From: Dehalococcoidia bacterium
GTDB lineage: Bacteria; Chloroflexota; Dehalococcoidia; SZUA-161
NCBI GenBank assembly: GCA_014874385.1
Contig: JACWAE010000066.1
Location: forward strand, 1 to 45,810
Reading direction: 5' to 3'
DNA: 45,810 bases
The notes beneath the pieces are model-generated. The model ran no database searches. It saw nothing but the letters and a program-made list of their open reading frames with translations, and had not been told where the DNA came from. This document shows positions 9,207 to 18,449 of the stretch, one piece after another. Both the position numbers and the translations under genes were made by a program. Position 1 is the first letter of the stretch. Every line of letters begins with the position of its first letter.

Positions 9207-10202
9207 ATGAGAAAGATTATACCGCTGCTGCTCGTGGTTTTGTTGCTCGCTGTTTTCCCGCTCGCAGGATGCTCAAACTCTAGCGTAGTGGTTACAGACC
9301 CTATTAAACTTGTGCCTGATAAGGCAAATCTGATAGGTCTGGTAGATATTACCAGCATTCTGCAAAACGGGAACCTTACCGGAATATATGACACGGTACC
9401 CAAGGACACCAGCTATCCGCAAACATTTTATGATGCTTTGTCTAAACTTAAGGACGAATACAATATCGACTTAATGGGCTTTCAGGAAGGTCTATTCTTT
9501 GCAGAAGTCTCAGGGTCGGGGGACCAGGGCAACTATTCCGGAGTTATCATAGAAGGGACTTTCAATGAAAGCGATTTGATTTCAGCTATCCAATCAGTAT
9601 CAGGTACGGAGTTGAGCACAATCACGTACAAGGATTATAAGATATACACAGATGAGCTGCAGGAAAGTGCAATTGCTTTCTTGAACGCCAACACGCTTGT
9701 TATCGGAGAAATGCAGCCGGTCAAAGATGTAATCGATGTTAAGGTGGGAGATGCAGAAGCTTTAAGCGGCGAAGTGCTGGACACCTATAACCAGCTGGGC
9801 AATGCTTTGATTAAATTGGCGATAGCGGTACCACCGGGAGTAGCCGAAGGTCAACTGGGTCAATCTGCGAGTCAACTTCTGGGGAATTTGTCTGCGTTCG
9901 ACAATGTAAAGACTGTGGGGGTGACTCTGTCTACGAATGATTCGTCAGTTGTACTCAACCTGAGATTATGTTGTGCTGACAGCGATTCGGCGCAGTCTAT
10001 AGAACAGACTTTTAACGGCTTGATTACTTCTGCTAAGTTCTTGACGGGCATGTCTGGGAATCAGCAGCAAAAACAAACGCTAGATACATTGCTTAATAAA
10101 GTAACGGTAACGAGGAACGATAACTGTGTCCATGTCAACATCACTGCGACATTTTCGGAGATCGAAGAACTAATAAAGCAGGGCTCTGGACAGTCTGCAT
10201 AG
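9207..10202 (+). CDS. lipoprotein, DUF3352-like
   Basis: 331-residue exported lipoprotein. The signal peptide begins MRKIIPLLLVVLLLAVFPLAGC, with lipobox LAGC placing the lipidated Cys at residue 22. The mature part has the features of DUF3352-like surface proteins: an opening VPDKANLIGLVDI, and alternating strands with a GTFNES-type linker. No catalytic residues are recognisable. It would be anchored outside the cytoplasmic membrane; role unknown. GAGG lies about 9 bases before the ATG. It is a single-gene unit with its own promoter and a terminator hairpin just downstream. Confidence 0.85.
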   Translation: MRKIIPLLLVVLLLAVFPLAGCSNSSVVVTDPIKLVPDKANLIGLVDITSILQNGNLTGIYDTVPKDTSYPQTFYDALSKLKDEYNIDLMGFQEGLFFAEVSGSGDQGNYSGVIIEGTFNESDLISAIQSVSGTELSTITYKDYKIYTDELQESAIAFLNANTLVIGEMQPVKDVIDVKVGDAEALSGEVLDTYNQLGNALIKLAIAVPPGVAEGQLGQSASQLLGNLSAFDNVKTVGVTLSTNDSSVVLNLRLCCADSDSAQSIEQTFNGLITSAKFLTGMSGNQQQKQTLDTLLNKVTVTRNDNCVHVNITATFSEIEELIKQGSGQSA

Positions 10203-10225
10203 ACTATTAACGGGAAGGCATTTAT

Positions 10226-11323
10226 TTAGACATTGAACAGGATGGTGACTACATCACCATCCTGTATTATATAGTTTTTACCTTCGAGATGAAGAAGCCC
10301 CCGCTTCCGCGCCTCAGCGAGGCTGCCGCACTTGATAAGATCATCGTGGCTTATCACCTCAGCCCTGATGAAGCCCCGTTCCATGTCAGTGTGTATCTTG
10401 CCTGCCGCCTTTTGGGCAATGGTATTGCGGCGGATAGTCCAGGCCTTGACCTCATCAGAGGCGGTGGTAAAGAACGAAATAAGCCCCAAAAGGCTGTAGG
10501 AGAGCCTGATTACACGATCAAGCCCCGATTCGGTCAGACCCATATCAGAGCGAAACTCCTTAGCTTCGGCGTCATCGAGCTGTGTCAGCTCCATCTCGAG
10601 CTTGCCGCAGAGAGCAGCCACATCGCAGTAGGGGCTGCGGTAAGTGCTGCGGAACTTGTCCTCAAGTGAAACAGCCTCTGGTATTTGCTTCTCGCCGATG
10701 TTGAGTAGCAGCAACATGGGTTTGGCGGTAAGGAACTGGAAGTTTTCGAGCAGCTTGGCCTCATTTTCGGATAGGCGTTGTTCTCGAACAGGTGTATCCG
10801 CCTCCAGACCGGATTTAATCTTGTCCAATAGGGTTTGTTCCCGCGAGATTGCTTCTCTCTCCTGGGGTTTAGCCCCTTTAAGAGAAGCCTTCAATCGCTC
10901 CATACGTTTCTCGATGATAGCCAGGTCTGAAAAAGCGAGTTCCATGTTCATGGTGCCTACATCACGCCCGGGGTTCACACTGCCCTCGGGATGCGGTAGC
11001 CTCTCATCCTCAAAAACACGGATGACATGGGCCAGAGCATCCACCTTGCTGAGATAGGCTAGAAACTGGCCTCCTGGTCCTTCCGCTTTGCCGAAGCCCT
11101 TTGAAGGGGCTGCAATGTCGATGTAAGTGACTTCAGCAGGTACGGTACGTTTTGGCTTGAGAATCTTTGTGAGAGTTTCTAGCCTGGGGTCTGGCACCTT
11201 AACTACCCCGATGTTTGGTGCCAGTGCAGCGGAGTAGGCATCTGTTTGTGCCTTGCCTCTAGTCAGGGCATTGAAAACCGTCGTTTTGCCGCTTTTGGGC
11301 AGACCGATGATGCCTATTTCCAT
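10226..11323 (-). CDS. ychF: YchF/Ola1-type GTP/ATP-binding protein
   Basis: 365-residue Obg-family P-loop NTPase that binds ribosomes and often hydrolyses ATP in preference to GTP. G1 is GLPKSGKTTVFNAL, compared with the usual GLPNVGKST. The family's N-terminal VPDPRLETL segment and the C-terminal TGS domain (AWTIRRNTIAQKAAGKIHTD, then DGDVVTILFNV) are present. The coiled region at about 130-190 matches the helical insertion of YchF. It follows the broken radical SAM gene after 15 bases on the same strand. The last codons overlap a perfect hairpin that can also terminate the convergent lipoprotein transcript. Confidence 0.95.
   Translation of the reverse strand: MEIGIIGLPKSGKTTVFNALTRGKAQTDAYSAALAPNIGVVKVPDPRLETLTKILKPKRTVPAEVTYIDIAAPSKGFGKAEGPGGQFLAYLSKVDALAHVIRVFEDERLPHPEGSVNPGRDVGTMNMELAFSDLAIIEKRMERLKASLKGAKPQEREAISREQTLLDKIKSGLEADTPVREQRLSENEAKLLENFQFLTAKPMLLLLNIGEKQIPEAVSLEDKFRSTYRSPYCDVAALCGKLEMELTQLDDAEAKEFRSDMGLTESGLDRVIRLSYSLLGLISFFTTASDEVKAWTIRRNTIAQKAAGKIHTDMERGFIRAEVISHDDLIKCGSLAEARKRGLLHLEGKNYIIQDGDVVTILFNV
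10237..10280 (+). terminator. hairpin terminator inside the ychF 3' end
   Basis: Perfect 12-bp stem (10237-10248 with 10254-10265) and a 5-base loop, followed on the plus strand by a T-rich stretch ending in TTTTT (10275-10279). It lies 35 bases after the lipoprotein stop and inside the last codons of convergent ychF. Confidence 0.55.
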
Positions 11324-11338
11324 AGCGGAGGCTCCAGT

Positions 11339-12671
11339 TTAGCCTGTCATGTCACCTATCTTGCTTCCTGATTTTTCCATGACCCCGAGGCTGGGTTTTT
11401 TGCTTGGGGGTTTCCTCGGCGGTTCAAAGTGATCTTTCCATAAGGCTCTGGGGTTAGCATCTTTTATTAATCCGAGAACCAGCACCACATTCCTGAAAAA
11501 TGCCAATAGAGATAGGTGGCCTCCGATCGGCTTCTTTCGAGGCACAAATACAGATAAGACGCGACCTAGGTGCGCACTCATATAGAGCCTGAAGTATTGC
11601 CGGTAGAACTTCTTGAGCCTGAGTCTAGTGGGAAGTACAGAGTGAAGTCCATCGAAGAGGTCGTAGTTTTCACTGATCAACTCCTGACGGCGTTCTTCGT
11701 ACATCACTGTACCTGGTATCGGTGTCAGCACCCAGAAAACAGGTAGCGGCGGTTTCTTGTGCTTGAGGTATTCTCTAAAGGCAGCAAAATCTCGCTCATT
11801 GTAGTCGGGGTTTACAATGAAGGAACTCATCACACCGATACCGAGTTTACGCATGATGCGTATCGCTTCGAGCTTGTATCTGGTAGTTCTTCTTAATTCC
11901 AGCCTCTTGTATCCCCAGGCAGATTTCACGCGCTCGCGAGGTGCTTACCAGGAAATTATCGTCTGCAAAAGAAATATAAGGCGACTCTATATTTCGGAGT
12001 TCCTGTACCATAGTCTGTGGGCTGCGCATACGGATGTGACCACGATGAAATCTCCACACCGCACAGAATTTACAACGATACTGGCATCCTCTGGAGGTCT
12101 CCACCCAGGTGCTGGGACGCCAGCCCCCCACGAAATAGTGGCCCCGATACTTTTCTACCAGATGCCTTGCCGGCATTGGAGCATCATCCAGATGCTGAAT
12201 CAAAGGTCGTGGCTCATTCTCTTTCCAGCCTTCTCTATGCTGGGAAGCGATTCCTTGAACTCCGTCAAGTGGTTTGCCCTGCTCCCAGGAATGCAGCAAC
12301 TCCGGTGTTGTTAGCTCTCCCTCTCCAATGACAGCCGCTTCAGCCCGCCCAGCGAAGTCGCTATGGCATAGGGTGGCATGATATCCACCCACAAAAGTAT
12401 GAATACCAGGGTCGTAATCTCTAATCATATCCAGGACTTTGTATGCGCTGTAGACAGTGGAGGTGAAGGAGGCAGCTACTCCTACTGCATCAGGCTTGAA
12501 GGAGGAAAGCTTGCGCCGGATGTTCGGCTCAAGGCGAGCATCCAGTATTTCGACTTCGTGTTTACCGACCAAGCTGGCTGCAACTGCTTCCAACCCCAGC
12601 GGCTCCACAAAAAGGAATGTTTGGAGCCCTACTTTGTTATGCGTAGGTGGATAAATCAATAGTACCTTCAT
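11339..12671 (-). pseudogene. B12-binding radical SAM protein, broken by an internal out-of-frame deletion
   Basis: The N-terminal piece (12671-11847) has a cobalamin-binding domain (MKVLLIYPPT, PLGLEAVAASL, FVGGYHATL) and a radical SAM motif SRGCQYRCKFC, and stops after QIQARSDTHHA. The C-terminal piece continues in another frame from about 11900 (KLEAIRIMRKLGIGVMSSF) to 11339. In intact relatives some 40 residues of barrel separate QARSDT from the AIRI-like helix; here the two abut and overlap in different frames. This indicates an internal deletion of length not divisible by three. The start is the ATG at 12671, with GGGAGGA about 12 bases upstream. The domain order and PLGLE motif recall HpnR-like enzymes, but the exact subfamily is uncertain. 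An assembly error is possible. Confidence 0.82.
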
Positions 12672-12862
12672 AATAAAGGCTAGTCCTCCCAAAATAACAT
12701 ATAGAAGAAGATGAAAGGACAACAGGGCTGCGCGGAAGTAGCCCTGAACGTTCTCTTACTAACTCTAAGTTTCAACCGACAGCTATGAGGTGCTATAATT
12801 ATACTCCAGCAAGTAAGCATTGCAACCCCCAGTACTATCCTGAACAATACTCGGAGGCAATT

Positions 12863-13861
12863 TTGTTGTACATATTGTACGGCGAAGACGACTTTTCTCT
12901 CAGGCAAGCATTAGCTGAGATTAAAGAAGGATTGGGAGATAAAGAGCTTTTGGCTACTAATACAACCATTCTTCAAGGCCAAAATCTTACGCTGCAACAG
13001 CTAATCATAACGTGTGATACATTGCCTTTTCTGGCACCGAAGCGTCTGGTAATAGTCGAGGGCTTGCTCAGCCGGTTTGAACTCCAGGATAAGGAAAAGC
13101 ATGCCCCTAGGCCCAAGGATTCCGGCTGGCAAGCATTCGGAGAATACATTAATCGTATGTCGGAGAGTACGGTATTGGTACTGGTCGACGGCGAATTGAA
13201 GAGAAGTAACCCTGCGCTGGTTGAGCTTGCTCCGCTGGCAAAAGTCAGGGAATTCAAATATCTCAAAGGCGACAGGTTAAGGGACTGGATGCAGTCGCGA
13301 GCAAAGAATTTGAATTGCAATATATCATCACCTGCGCTGAGACTTCTATCGGAGCTTGTGGGAAGCAACTTAGGGCTGCTTGCCCTCGAAATCGATAAAC
13401 TTTGCCTCTGTGCTCAAGGGAGGAGAGTAGAAGCGAATGATGTTAAGTCACTGGTCGCTTATGCACAGGAAACCAATGTCTTCAACATGGTCGATGCTAT
13501 CCTCGAACGCAATGCGTCCAAAGCTACACGACTTCTCCATCTGCTGGAGGAGGAAGGTGCGGCGCCACCATACCTGTTATTCATGATAACTCGTCAGCTT
13601 CGCATGGTTATTCAGGCAAAGGATATGCTGCAACAAAAGCACGCATCCGCTGATATGGGACATGGCCTGGGTATCACCTCGGATTATGTTTTGCAAAAGG
13701 TCAGAGAGCAGGCCAGAACACATTCGATAGAGCAGTTGAAAGTAATCTACCGGAAGTTACTGGACACTGACATATCCATAAAGACTGGCAAAATAAAGGG
13801 TGATAGAGGCGAGCTTGCTCTCGACCTCTTGATCTGCGAATTATGCGAGGAACATCCTTAG
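12863..13861 (+). CDS. holA: DNA polymerase III subunit delta
   Basis: Clamp-loader delta subunit, about 332 residues. It opens with the family signature LYILYGEDDFSLRQAL and has the AAA+-like middle segment (LPFLAPKRLVIVEG) and the C-terminal collar domain (FNMVDAILERN, LLFMITRQLRMV). The frame is open from 12785, but the upstream residues look unlike the family. TTG codons at 12863 and 12866 lie 5-8 bases after GGAGG (12853-12857) and place the family N-terminus correctly, so a TTG start is chosen. A TATAAT at 12794-12799 is a weak promoter candidate. Confidence 0.9.
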   Translation: MLYILYGEDDFSLRQALAEIKEGLGDKELLATNTTILQGQNLTLQQLIITCDTLPFLAPKRLVIVEGLLSRFELQDKEKHAPRPKDSGWQAFGEYINRMSESTVLVLVDGELKRSNPALVELAPLAKVREFKYLKGDRLRDWMQSRAKNLNCNISSPALRLLSELVGSNLGLLALEIDKLCLCAQGRRVEANDVKSLVAYAQETNVFNMVDAILERNASKATRLLHLLEEEGAAPPYLLFMITRQLRMVIQAKDMLQQKHASADMGHGLGITSDYVLQKVREQARTHSIEQLKVIYRKLLDTDISIKTGKIKGDRGELALDLLICELCEEHP

Positions 13862-13927
13862 CTGCAGTTTTTTAAAAGAATAAAGGCTGTGATGTAATTT
13901 TCACCGAATGTATGGGTATCATTCTAC

Positions 13928-13957
13928 TTGTAATACGCTTGTGAGCTATGGTATATT
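13928..13957 (+). promoter_or_regulatory. putative promoter of the nuo operon
   Basis: TTGTAA (13928-13933), an 18-base spacer and TATATT (13952-13957), ending 33 bases before the nuoA start. It is the only promoter-like sequence in the 129-base gap after holA. Confidence 0.4.
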
Positions 13958-13990
13958 ATATCCCAGCAACAAAGAAGAGGTGATAATCGG

Positions 13991-14359
13991 TTGCTGGCTG
14001 ATTACGGCTATATAGCAATATTGCTTGTTGCTGCCATAGCAGTACCCGCATTAATTCTTGTACTGGCCCGTTTCCTCAGTGTTAAGCCAAAGCAACCCGA
14101 CCCCGAGGGTGTGAAGACTGACACCTACGAGTGCGGGATGAAAACTGTTGGCAGCTCATGGCTTCAGTTTAACTTTCGCTATTATTTCTATGCCTTGCTT
14201 TTTGTAGTATTCGATGTGGAGACTGTTTTCCTGTACCCCTGGGCGGTACATTTAAAGCAGCTCAAGCTCTTTGGCTTTGTTGAGATGCTTGTCTTCATAC
14301 TTATTTTAGTAGTAGGTCTTGTTTACGCTTGGAAAAAGAGGGCTCTGGAATGGAAATAG
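13991..14359 (+). CDS. nuoA: NADH-quinone oxidoreductase-like subunit A
   Basis: 122-residue membrane subunit of complex I with three hydrophobic helices. The family loop [16 protein letters not shown] carries the conserved Cys, followed by [21 protein letters not shown] with the conserved acidic residues near the quinone site. It starts at TTG with AGAGGTGAT upstream. It opens an eleven-subunit nuo operon. Its 3' end overlaps nuoB by 10 bases. Confidence 0.95.
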   Translation: MLADYGYIAILLVAAIAVPALILVLARFLSVKPKQPDPEGVKTDTYECGMKTVGSSWLQFNFRYYFYALLFVVFDVETVFLYPWAVHLKQLKLFGFVEMLVFILILVVGLVYAWKKRALEWK

Positions 14360-14961
14360 AAGATAGAGACATCATGTTACCGGTTTACTCGCCAGCCGAT
14401 CTTGACCGTGATGAGGGCAAAGCTATCGAGGCGCTCAAGGCTAGGTCTGTGGAGCCGATACCGGATCCAGACCGCTGGATAGAAGAAGAGGTTCAGCGCA
14501 GTGTGCTGATCACTACACTCGATGCCGTTTTAAACTGGTCAAGAAAATATTCCCCCTGGCCAATGTTTTTTGGTTTGGCTTGCTGTGTTTTTGAGATGAT
14601 TTCTGCTGCGAGTCTGAGATTCGACATGACCCGGTTCGGCATGGATATTATGCGCCCTTCGCCACGACAGGCTGACTTGATGATAATCACAGGTACTCTG
14701 ACCTGGAAGATGGCGCCTGCAGTTAAGATGATTTACGATCAGATGGCGGAGCCAAAATGGGTTATAGCTATGGGCTCCTGCGCTATCAGTGGCGGGCCAT
14801 TCGCTGATTCTTACAGCGTAGTGCCTGGCATAAACCGCATCATTCCTGTAGATGTATATGTGCCGGGATGTCCACCACGGCCTGAATCATTGATAAATGG
14901 CGTTGTTATGCTGCAACAGAAGATATTGAAGGACAGCATCAGGAGGACTAAGAATGGCTGA
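14350..14961 (+). CDS. nuoB: complex I subunit B (N2 cluster)
   Basis: 203 residues. It carries the terminal [4Fe-4S] cluster N2 that reduces quinone: GLACCVFEM (paired Cys), GSCAISGG and PGCPPRPE supply the ligands. The N-terminal ~50 residues are longer than in many NuoB proteins and acidic. The ATG at 14350, inside the end of nuoA with GAGGG 6 bases before it, is preferred over an upstream in-frame TTG. The small SH3-like gene overlaps its stop. Confidence 0.96.
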   Translation: MEIEDRDIMLPVYSPADLDRDEGKAIEALKARSVEPIPDPDRWIEEEVQRSVLITTLDAVLNWSRKYSPWPMFFGLACCVFEMISAASLRFDMTRFGMDIMRPSPRQADLMIITGTLTWKMAPAVKMIYDQMAEPKWVIAMGSCAISGGPFADSYSVVPGINRIIPVDVYVPGCPPRPESLINGVVMLQQKILKDSIRRTKNG

Positions 14962-15133
14962 ACTCAGTATAGGAGATAAGGTCAGGGTTAAAGAGAGACC
15001 GAATTATACGCTCAGCGGATGGGAGGGGGAAGTAGTGGAGGTCAAAGAAGACCCTAAAGGCTGGATAATAATAAAGGCCGCTAAAACAGGCTATAAAATG
15101 GCATTTCCTGATACCGAGCTTGAGAAAATATAG
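14954..15133 (+). CDS. SH3-like small protein, NdhS-like pattern
   Basis: 59-residue protein starting at an ATG that overlaps the nuoB stop by 8 bases, with AGGAGG about 7 bases upstream. The translation has the pattern [19 protein letters not shown], a short turn (KEDPKG), a strand, and a closing FPDTELEKI. It reads as a small five-stranded SH3/KOW barrel. The order of features (VxVxxPxxT..G[WF]EGxVxxV, then F...ELE) resembles NdhS, the SH3-like ferredoxin-docking subunit of photosynthetic NDH-1. This is a pattern comparison made from memory, not an alignment. In a complex I without NuoEFG it could be a docking subunit; a KOW-type RNA- or protein-binding role is the alternative. Confidence 0.8.
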   Translation: MAELSIGDKVRVKERPNYTLSGWEGEVVEVKEDPKGWIIIKAAKTGYKMAFPDTELEKI

Positions 15134-15157
15134 CTTCTTCAGAGATATTAAATAGAA

Positions 15158-15598
15158 ATGACTAAACAACTTGCAGGGAGTGAAGTTGCTAAGAGAATAG
15201 GGCAGCAGCTTCCAAGGGCAATAGTTGGACACGATGATTCTGCGGTTCTAGTAGAGAGTGACTCTATTCGAGAAGTCTGTCGTTTTCTTAATCAGACCGC
15301 TGGTCTTGATTTCGATTATCTGGTCAATCTCACTGGCGTAGACTACCTCGATTATCTCGAGGTAGTCTATCATTTAGCCTCTCTGAAACATAATCATAGC
15401 CTCGTACTCAAGACCAGATGCTATGATCGGGAACAGCCCACGGTTCCCTCTATAACCTCTATCTGGCAGGGAGCTGATTTCCAGGAGAGGGAAGCTTATG
15501 ACCTGCTGGGGATTCGTTTCGAAGGACATCCAAACATGAAACGAATATTCCTTTGGGAGGGGTTTCAGGGGTATCCACTGAGGAGGGATTATCTCTAG
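15158..15598 (+). CDS. nuoC: complex I subunit C
   Basis: 146-residue 30-kDa-type hydrophilic subunit of the connecting module. The C-terminus holds the family signature FQEREAYDLLGIRFEGHP followed by RIFLWEGFQGYPLRRDY. It is a stand-alone NuoC, not fused to NuoD. It has a weak ribosome binding site and lies 24 bases after the SH3-like gene. A perfect inverted repeat is embedded in its coding sequence at 15339-15369. The next gene is a B12-radical SAM protein where nuoD would be expected. Confidence 0.95.
   Translation: MTKQLAGSEVAKRIGQQLPRAIVGHDDSAVLVESDSIREVCRFLNQTAGLDFDYLVNLTGVDYLDYLEVVYHLASLKHNHSLVLKTRCYDREQPTVPSITSIWQGADFQEREAYDLLGIRFEGHPNMKRIFLWEGFQGYPLRRDYL
15339..15369 (+). repeat. 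perfect 13-bp inverted repeat in nuoC
   Basis: Arms 15339-15351 and 15357-15369 are exactly complementary around a 5-base loop. The stem lies inside the codons for VDYLDYLEVVY. No T-run follows, so it is not a standard terminator; it could act as an RNA structure affecting transcript stability or translation. Confidence 0.7.
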
Positions 15599-15628
15599 AT
15601 AAAGACAGAGGTCAAGGCTTGGACAACA

Positions 15629-17356
15629 ATGGCTAAACCAGATTTGATACTACTGCACGCTCCCAGCAACTACGATTTCAGGGAACGTGCCATAATGTAC
15701 GGGCCGATAAGCGATGTGATCCCATCAACGCCGATTTTTGAGATGTACCCTATCGGGCTTGTCAGCATCGGCGCCTACCTGGAAAAGAACGGTATTCACA
15801 CCAGGATCGTAAACATCGCTAACCGCATGTTGAAAGACAAGAGATTCAATGTGGAGCGGTTCCTCGGCAAATTGTCTGCAGCCGCCTTCGGCATAGACCT
15901 CCACTGGCTTCCCCACGCTCATGGCAGCCTGGAGTTAGCCCGGATCGTAAAAGAACTGCATCCCTCTACACCAGTTATTATGGGGGGATTATCATCCACC
16001 TATTTCCATAAAGAATTGATTGCATACCCTCAGGTTGATTACGTCGTGCGCGGCGATTCCACAGAGGAGCCGATGCTTCAACTGATGAAGCGGATAAAGG
16101 CTGGTGAACCTGTCGACGATATACCGAACTTAAGCTGGAAGGATAAGAATGGCGTAGCTCACCACAACCCTATGACCTGGGTTCCTGCAAGCCTTGATGC
16201 CATGCTGTTAGACTATTCATATCCCGTGAAATCGGTGCTGAAGTACCGCGATTTGGTTAGTATGACACCCTTCAGAAATTGGATGGATTATCCCATAACC
16301 TGTGTTGTCACCTGTCGCGGCTGCAATTATGAGTGTGCTACCTGCGGCGGCTCGAGATATGCCTACAAAAATAGCTTTGGCCGAGAAAAAATTGCCTTCA
16401 GAAGCCCGAAGCTTTTGGTCAAGGATATCGTCAGCATACAACGATACCTCAACGGGCCTGTGTTTGTGGTTGGAGATATACGTCAGCAGGGTGAGGACTA
16501 CGCTGATGAATTCCTGTGGACTATGAACTACGCCAAGGTAAGCGGGCCTATAATCTTAGAGCTTTTCTCCCCCGCAGGGGATGACTTCTTTAGAAAAGTG
16601 CATAAGACTATACCGAACTACAATATACAGTGGTCGCCGGACTCTACTGACGAGGAAGTGCGGCGTGTCTTCGGCAAGGGCTATAGTAATCGGGAGATAG
16701 AGAGTACAATTCAAAGCGCTCTTGAGAACGGATGTAAAAGATTCGATTTATTCTTCATGATAGGACTTCCCAGGCAAACTTATGGTTCGGTGATGCAAGA
16801 TGCTGCCTATCTTAGGGGGCTTCTCAAAGAGTTTGAGCGACAGAATAAGCTATTCCCATTTATATCGCCCCTCGCACCCTTTGTTGACCCCGGAAGCAAG
16901 GTTTTCGAGAATCCCGATAAATACGGCTACAAGTTTTTCTATCGCACCCTGGAGGAACATCGACAGGCGCTCAAGAGCCCGAGTTGGAAATATATGCTGA
17001 ACTACGAGACAGGATGGATGAGCCGAGACGAAATAGTGGCGAGTACCTACGATGCTGCATTAGCTTTCAATCGGTTAAAAATGGAGCAAGGCCTGATTAC
17101 GAGAGAAGTGTCCGAAGGTGTCGAAGCTCGTGCCAGGGGCGCCATAAATTTGATGAAAGCGATCGATAAAATAGTAAGCGAGAATGGCTTCGACAGCAAA
17201 GAAATGATGTCTCTTAAGGAAGAAGCCGACGCACTGAGTTCCTCCTCTATATGTCAAAAGAAGGAACTGCACTGGCCGTCGGCATCCTTTATGCGCAATG
17301 CACCCAGGATAGTATGGGCTTTCGCCACAGGGAGCGAACACAGGTATGGAGCTTAA
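15629..17356 (+). CDS. B12-binding radical SAM protein inside the nuo operon
   Basis: 575 residues. The N-terminal half has a cobalamin-binding-like region ([60 protein letters not shown]). The radical SAM motif CNYECATC is near residue 234, followed by barrel segments ([13 protein letters not shown]). The layout resembles the archaeal Ta0216-type B12/radical SAM family. The C-terminal ~120 residues are helical. Its end overlaps nuoD by 11 bases and it begins 30 bases after nuoC, so it is surely co-transcribed with complex I. No role in complex I is known; a modification of a subunit, quinone or lipid is only a guess. Confidence 0.88.
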   Translation: MAKPDLILLHAPSNYDFRERAIMYGPISDVIPSTPIFEMYPIGLVSIGAYLEKNGIHTRIVNIANRMLKDKRFNVERFLGKLSAAAFGIDLHWLPHAHGSLELARIVKELHPSTPVIMGGLSSTYFHKELIAYPQVDYVVRGDSTEEPMLQLMKRIKAGEPVDDIPNLSWKDKNGVAHHNPMTWVPASLDAMLLDYSYPVKSVLKYRDLVSMTPFRNWMDYPITCVVTCRGCNYECATCGGSRYAYKNSFGREKIAFRSPKLLVKDIVSIQRYLNGPVFVVGDIRQQGEDYADEFLWTMNYAKVSGPIILELFSPAGDDFFRKVHKTIPNYNIQWSPDSTDEEVRRVFGKGYSNREIESTIQSALENGCKRFDLFFMIGLPRQTYGSVMQDAAYLRGLLKEFERQNKLFPFISPLAPFVDPGSKVFENPDKYGYKFFYRTLEEHRQALKSPSWKYMLNYETGWMSRDEIVASTYDAALAFNRLKMEQGLITREVSEGVEARARGAINLMKAIDKIVSENGFDSKEMMSLKEEADALSSSSICQKKELHWPSASFMRNAPRIVWAFATGSEHRYGA

Positions 17357-18449
17357 AACCCAACCATTCATGTTGAATATCGGGCCGCACCACCCGTCCA
17401 CTCATGGTGTCTTCCGCATGAGGGTGACCCTCGATGGGGAAGTGATAGTAGATTTGGAGCCGGTCTTTGGCTATCTTCATAGGGGCATAGAGAAGCTGGC
17501 TGAGGGAAGAACTTATACTCAGGACATCCCCTTCACCGATCGCCTTGACTATATTGCCTCGATGATTAACAACTTCGCCTATGTGCTTGCTGTGGAGAAA
17601 CTTGCCGCTATAAAAGTGCCCGAGAGGGCTGAGTATCTCAGAGTAATTATGGCGGAGTTGATGCGCATCGCCAGGCATCTCCTGGGGGTCGGCTTCCTGA
17701 CCAACGACCTCGGCGCAATGATGACACCGCTTCTCTATATGTGGCGGGAACGCGAGAAAATCGTCGACCTGTTCGAAATGGTGTGCGGGCAAAGACAGAC
17801 CTATAACTATATGCGCATTGGCGGTGTTAGCCACGATATCCCACCTGAGTTTTTGCCTGCAGTAAAGAAGTTCCTCAAGGAGATGCCGGCTTTTATCGAT
17901 GAGTACGACCAACTGCTGGCAGAGAACGAGGTTTTGCTGGCTCGCACTAAGGGCATAGGTATTTTGCCGCCTGATTTGGCTGTAAACTCCTCGGTCAGCG
18001 GCCCTATGCTCCGCGCCAGCGGCGTTAAGTGGGACATTCGTAAAGCTGACTCCTACTCATTATACGACCGCTTCAATTTCGATATTCCCACTGCGACCTC
18101 AGGTGATACCTATGACCGCTACCGGGTAAGAATAGAGGAGATGAGACAAAGCGTTCGCATAGTCGAGCAGGCGATAGAGCAACTGCCCCCGGGCGAAGTC
18201 TGCGCTAAAGTACCTAACCTACTCCGCCCGCCTAGGGGTGATGCCTACGCTCGAATCGAGGCCTCGACGGGTGAACTGGGTTTCTATCTGGTCAGCGACG
18301 GCTCCATAGCGCCTTACCGGTTCAGAGTGCGCTCTCCGGAGTTGCTTAACCTCACCGTATTGCGTGACATCAGCATAGGATGGAAGATCGCAGACCTTAT
18401 AATTATTTTCGGCAGTATAGATATCGCACTGGCCGAGGTAGATAGATAA
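17346..18449 (+). CDS. nuoD: complex I subunit D (49-kDa)
   Basis: 367-residue subunit forming the quinone cavity with NuoB. The N-terminus [20 protein letters not shown] holds the His loop near the quinone head group. It is followed by [21 protein letters not shown], the long helical core and the C-terminal [19 protein letters not shown] and [13 protein letters not shown]. Hydrogenase-type Ni ligands are absent, as expected for complex I. The ATG lies inside the end of the radical SAM gene. The stop overlaps the nuoH start by one base. Confidence 0.97.
   Translation: MELKTQPFMLNIGPHHPSTHGVFRMRVTLDGEVIVDLEPVFGYLHRGIEKLAEGRTYTQDIPFTDRLDYIASMINNFAYVLAVEKLAAIKVPERAEYLRVIMAELMRIARHLLGVGFLTNDLGAMMTPLLYMWREREKIVDLFEMVCGQRQTYNYMRIGGVSHDIPPEFLPAVKKFLKEMPAFIDEYDQLLAENEVLLARTKGIGILPPDLAVNSSVSGPMLRASGVKWDIRKADSYSLYDRFNFDIPTATSGDTYDRYRVRIEEMRQSVRIVEQAIEQLPPGEVCAKVPNLLRPPRGDAYARIEASTGELGFYLVSDGSIAPYRFRVRSPELLNLTVLRDISIGWKIADLIIIFGSIDIALAEVDR

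Noticed and set aside
9071..9409. N-terminal extension of ffh by 113 codons
   Set aside because: The added residues are unlike Ffh, they overlap the divergent lipoprotein signal peptide, and a good ribosome site sits at the ATG at 9070.
12723..12746. 7-bp inverted repeat between the broken radical SAM gene and holA
   Set aside because: Short stem with a 10-base loop and no T-run; it does not follow the end of any gene.
12785..12862. Start of holA at the ATG at 12785
   Set aside because: The first 26 residues are unlike the family and a GGAGG site directs initiation to TTG codons at 12863/12866.
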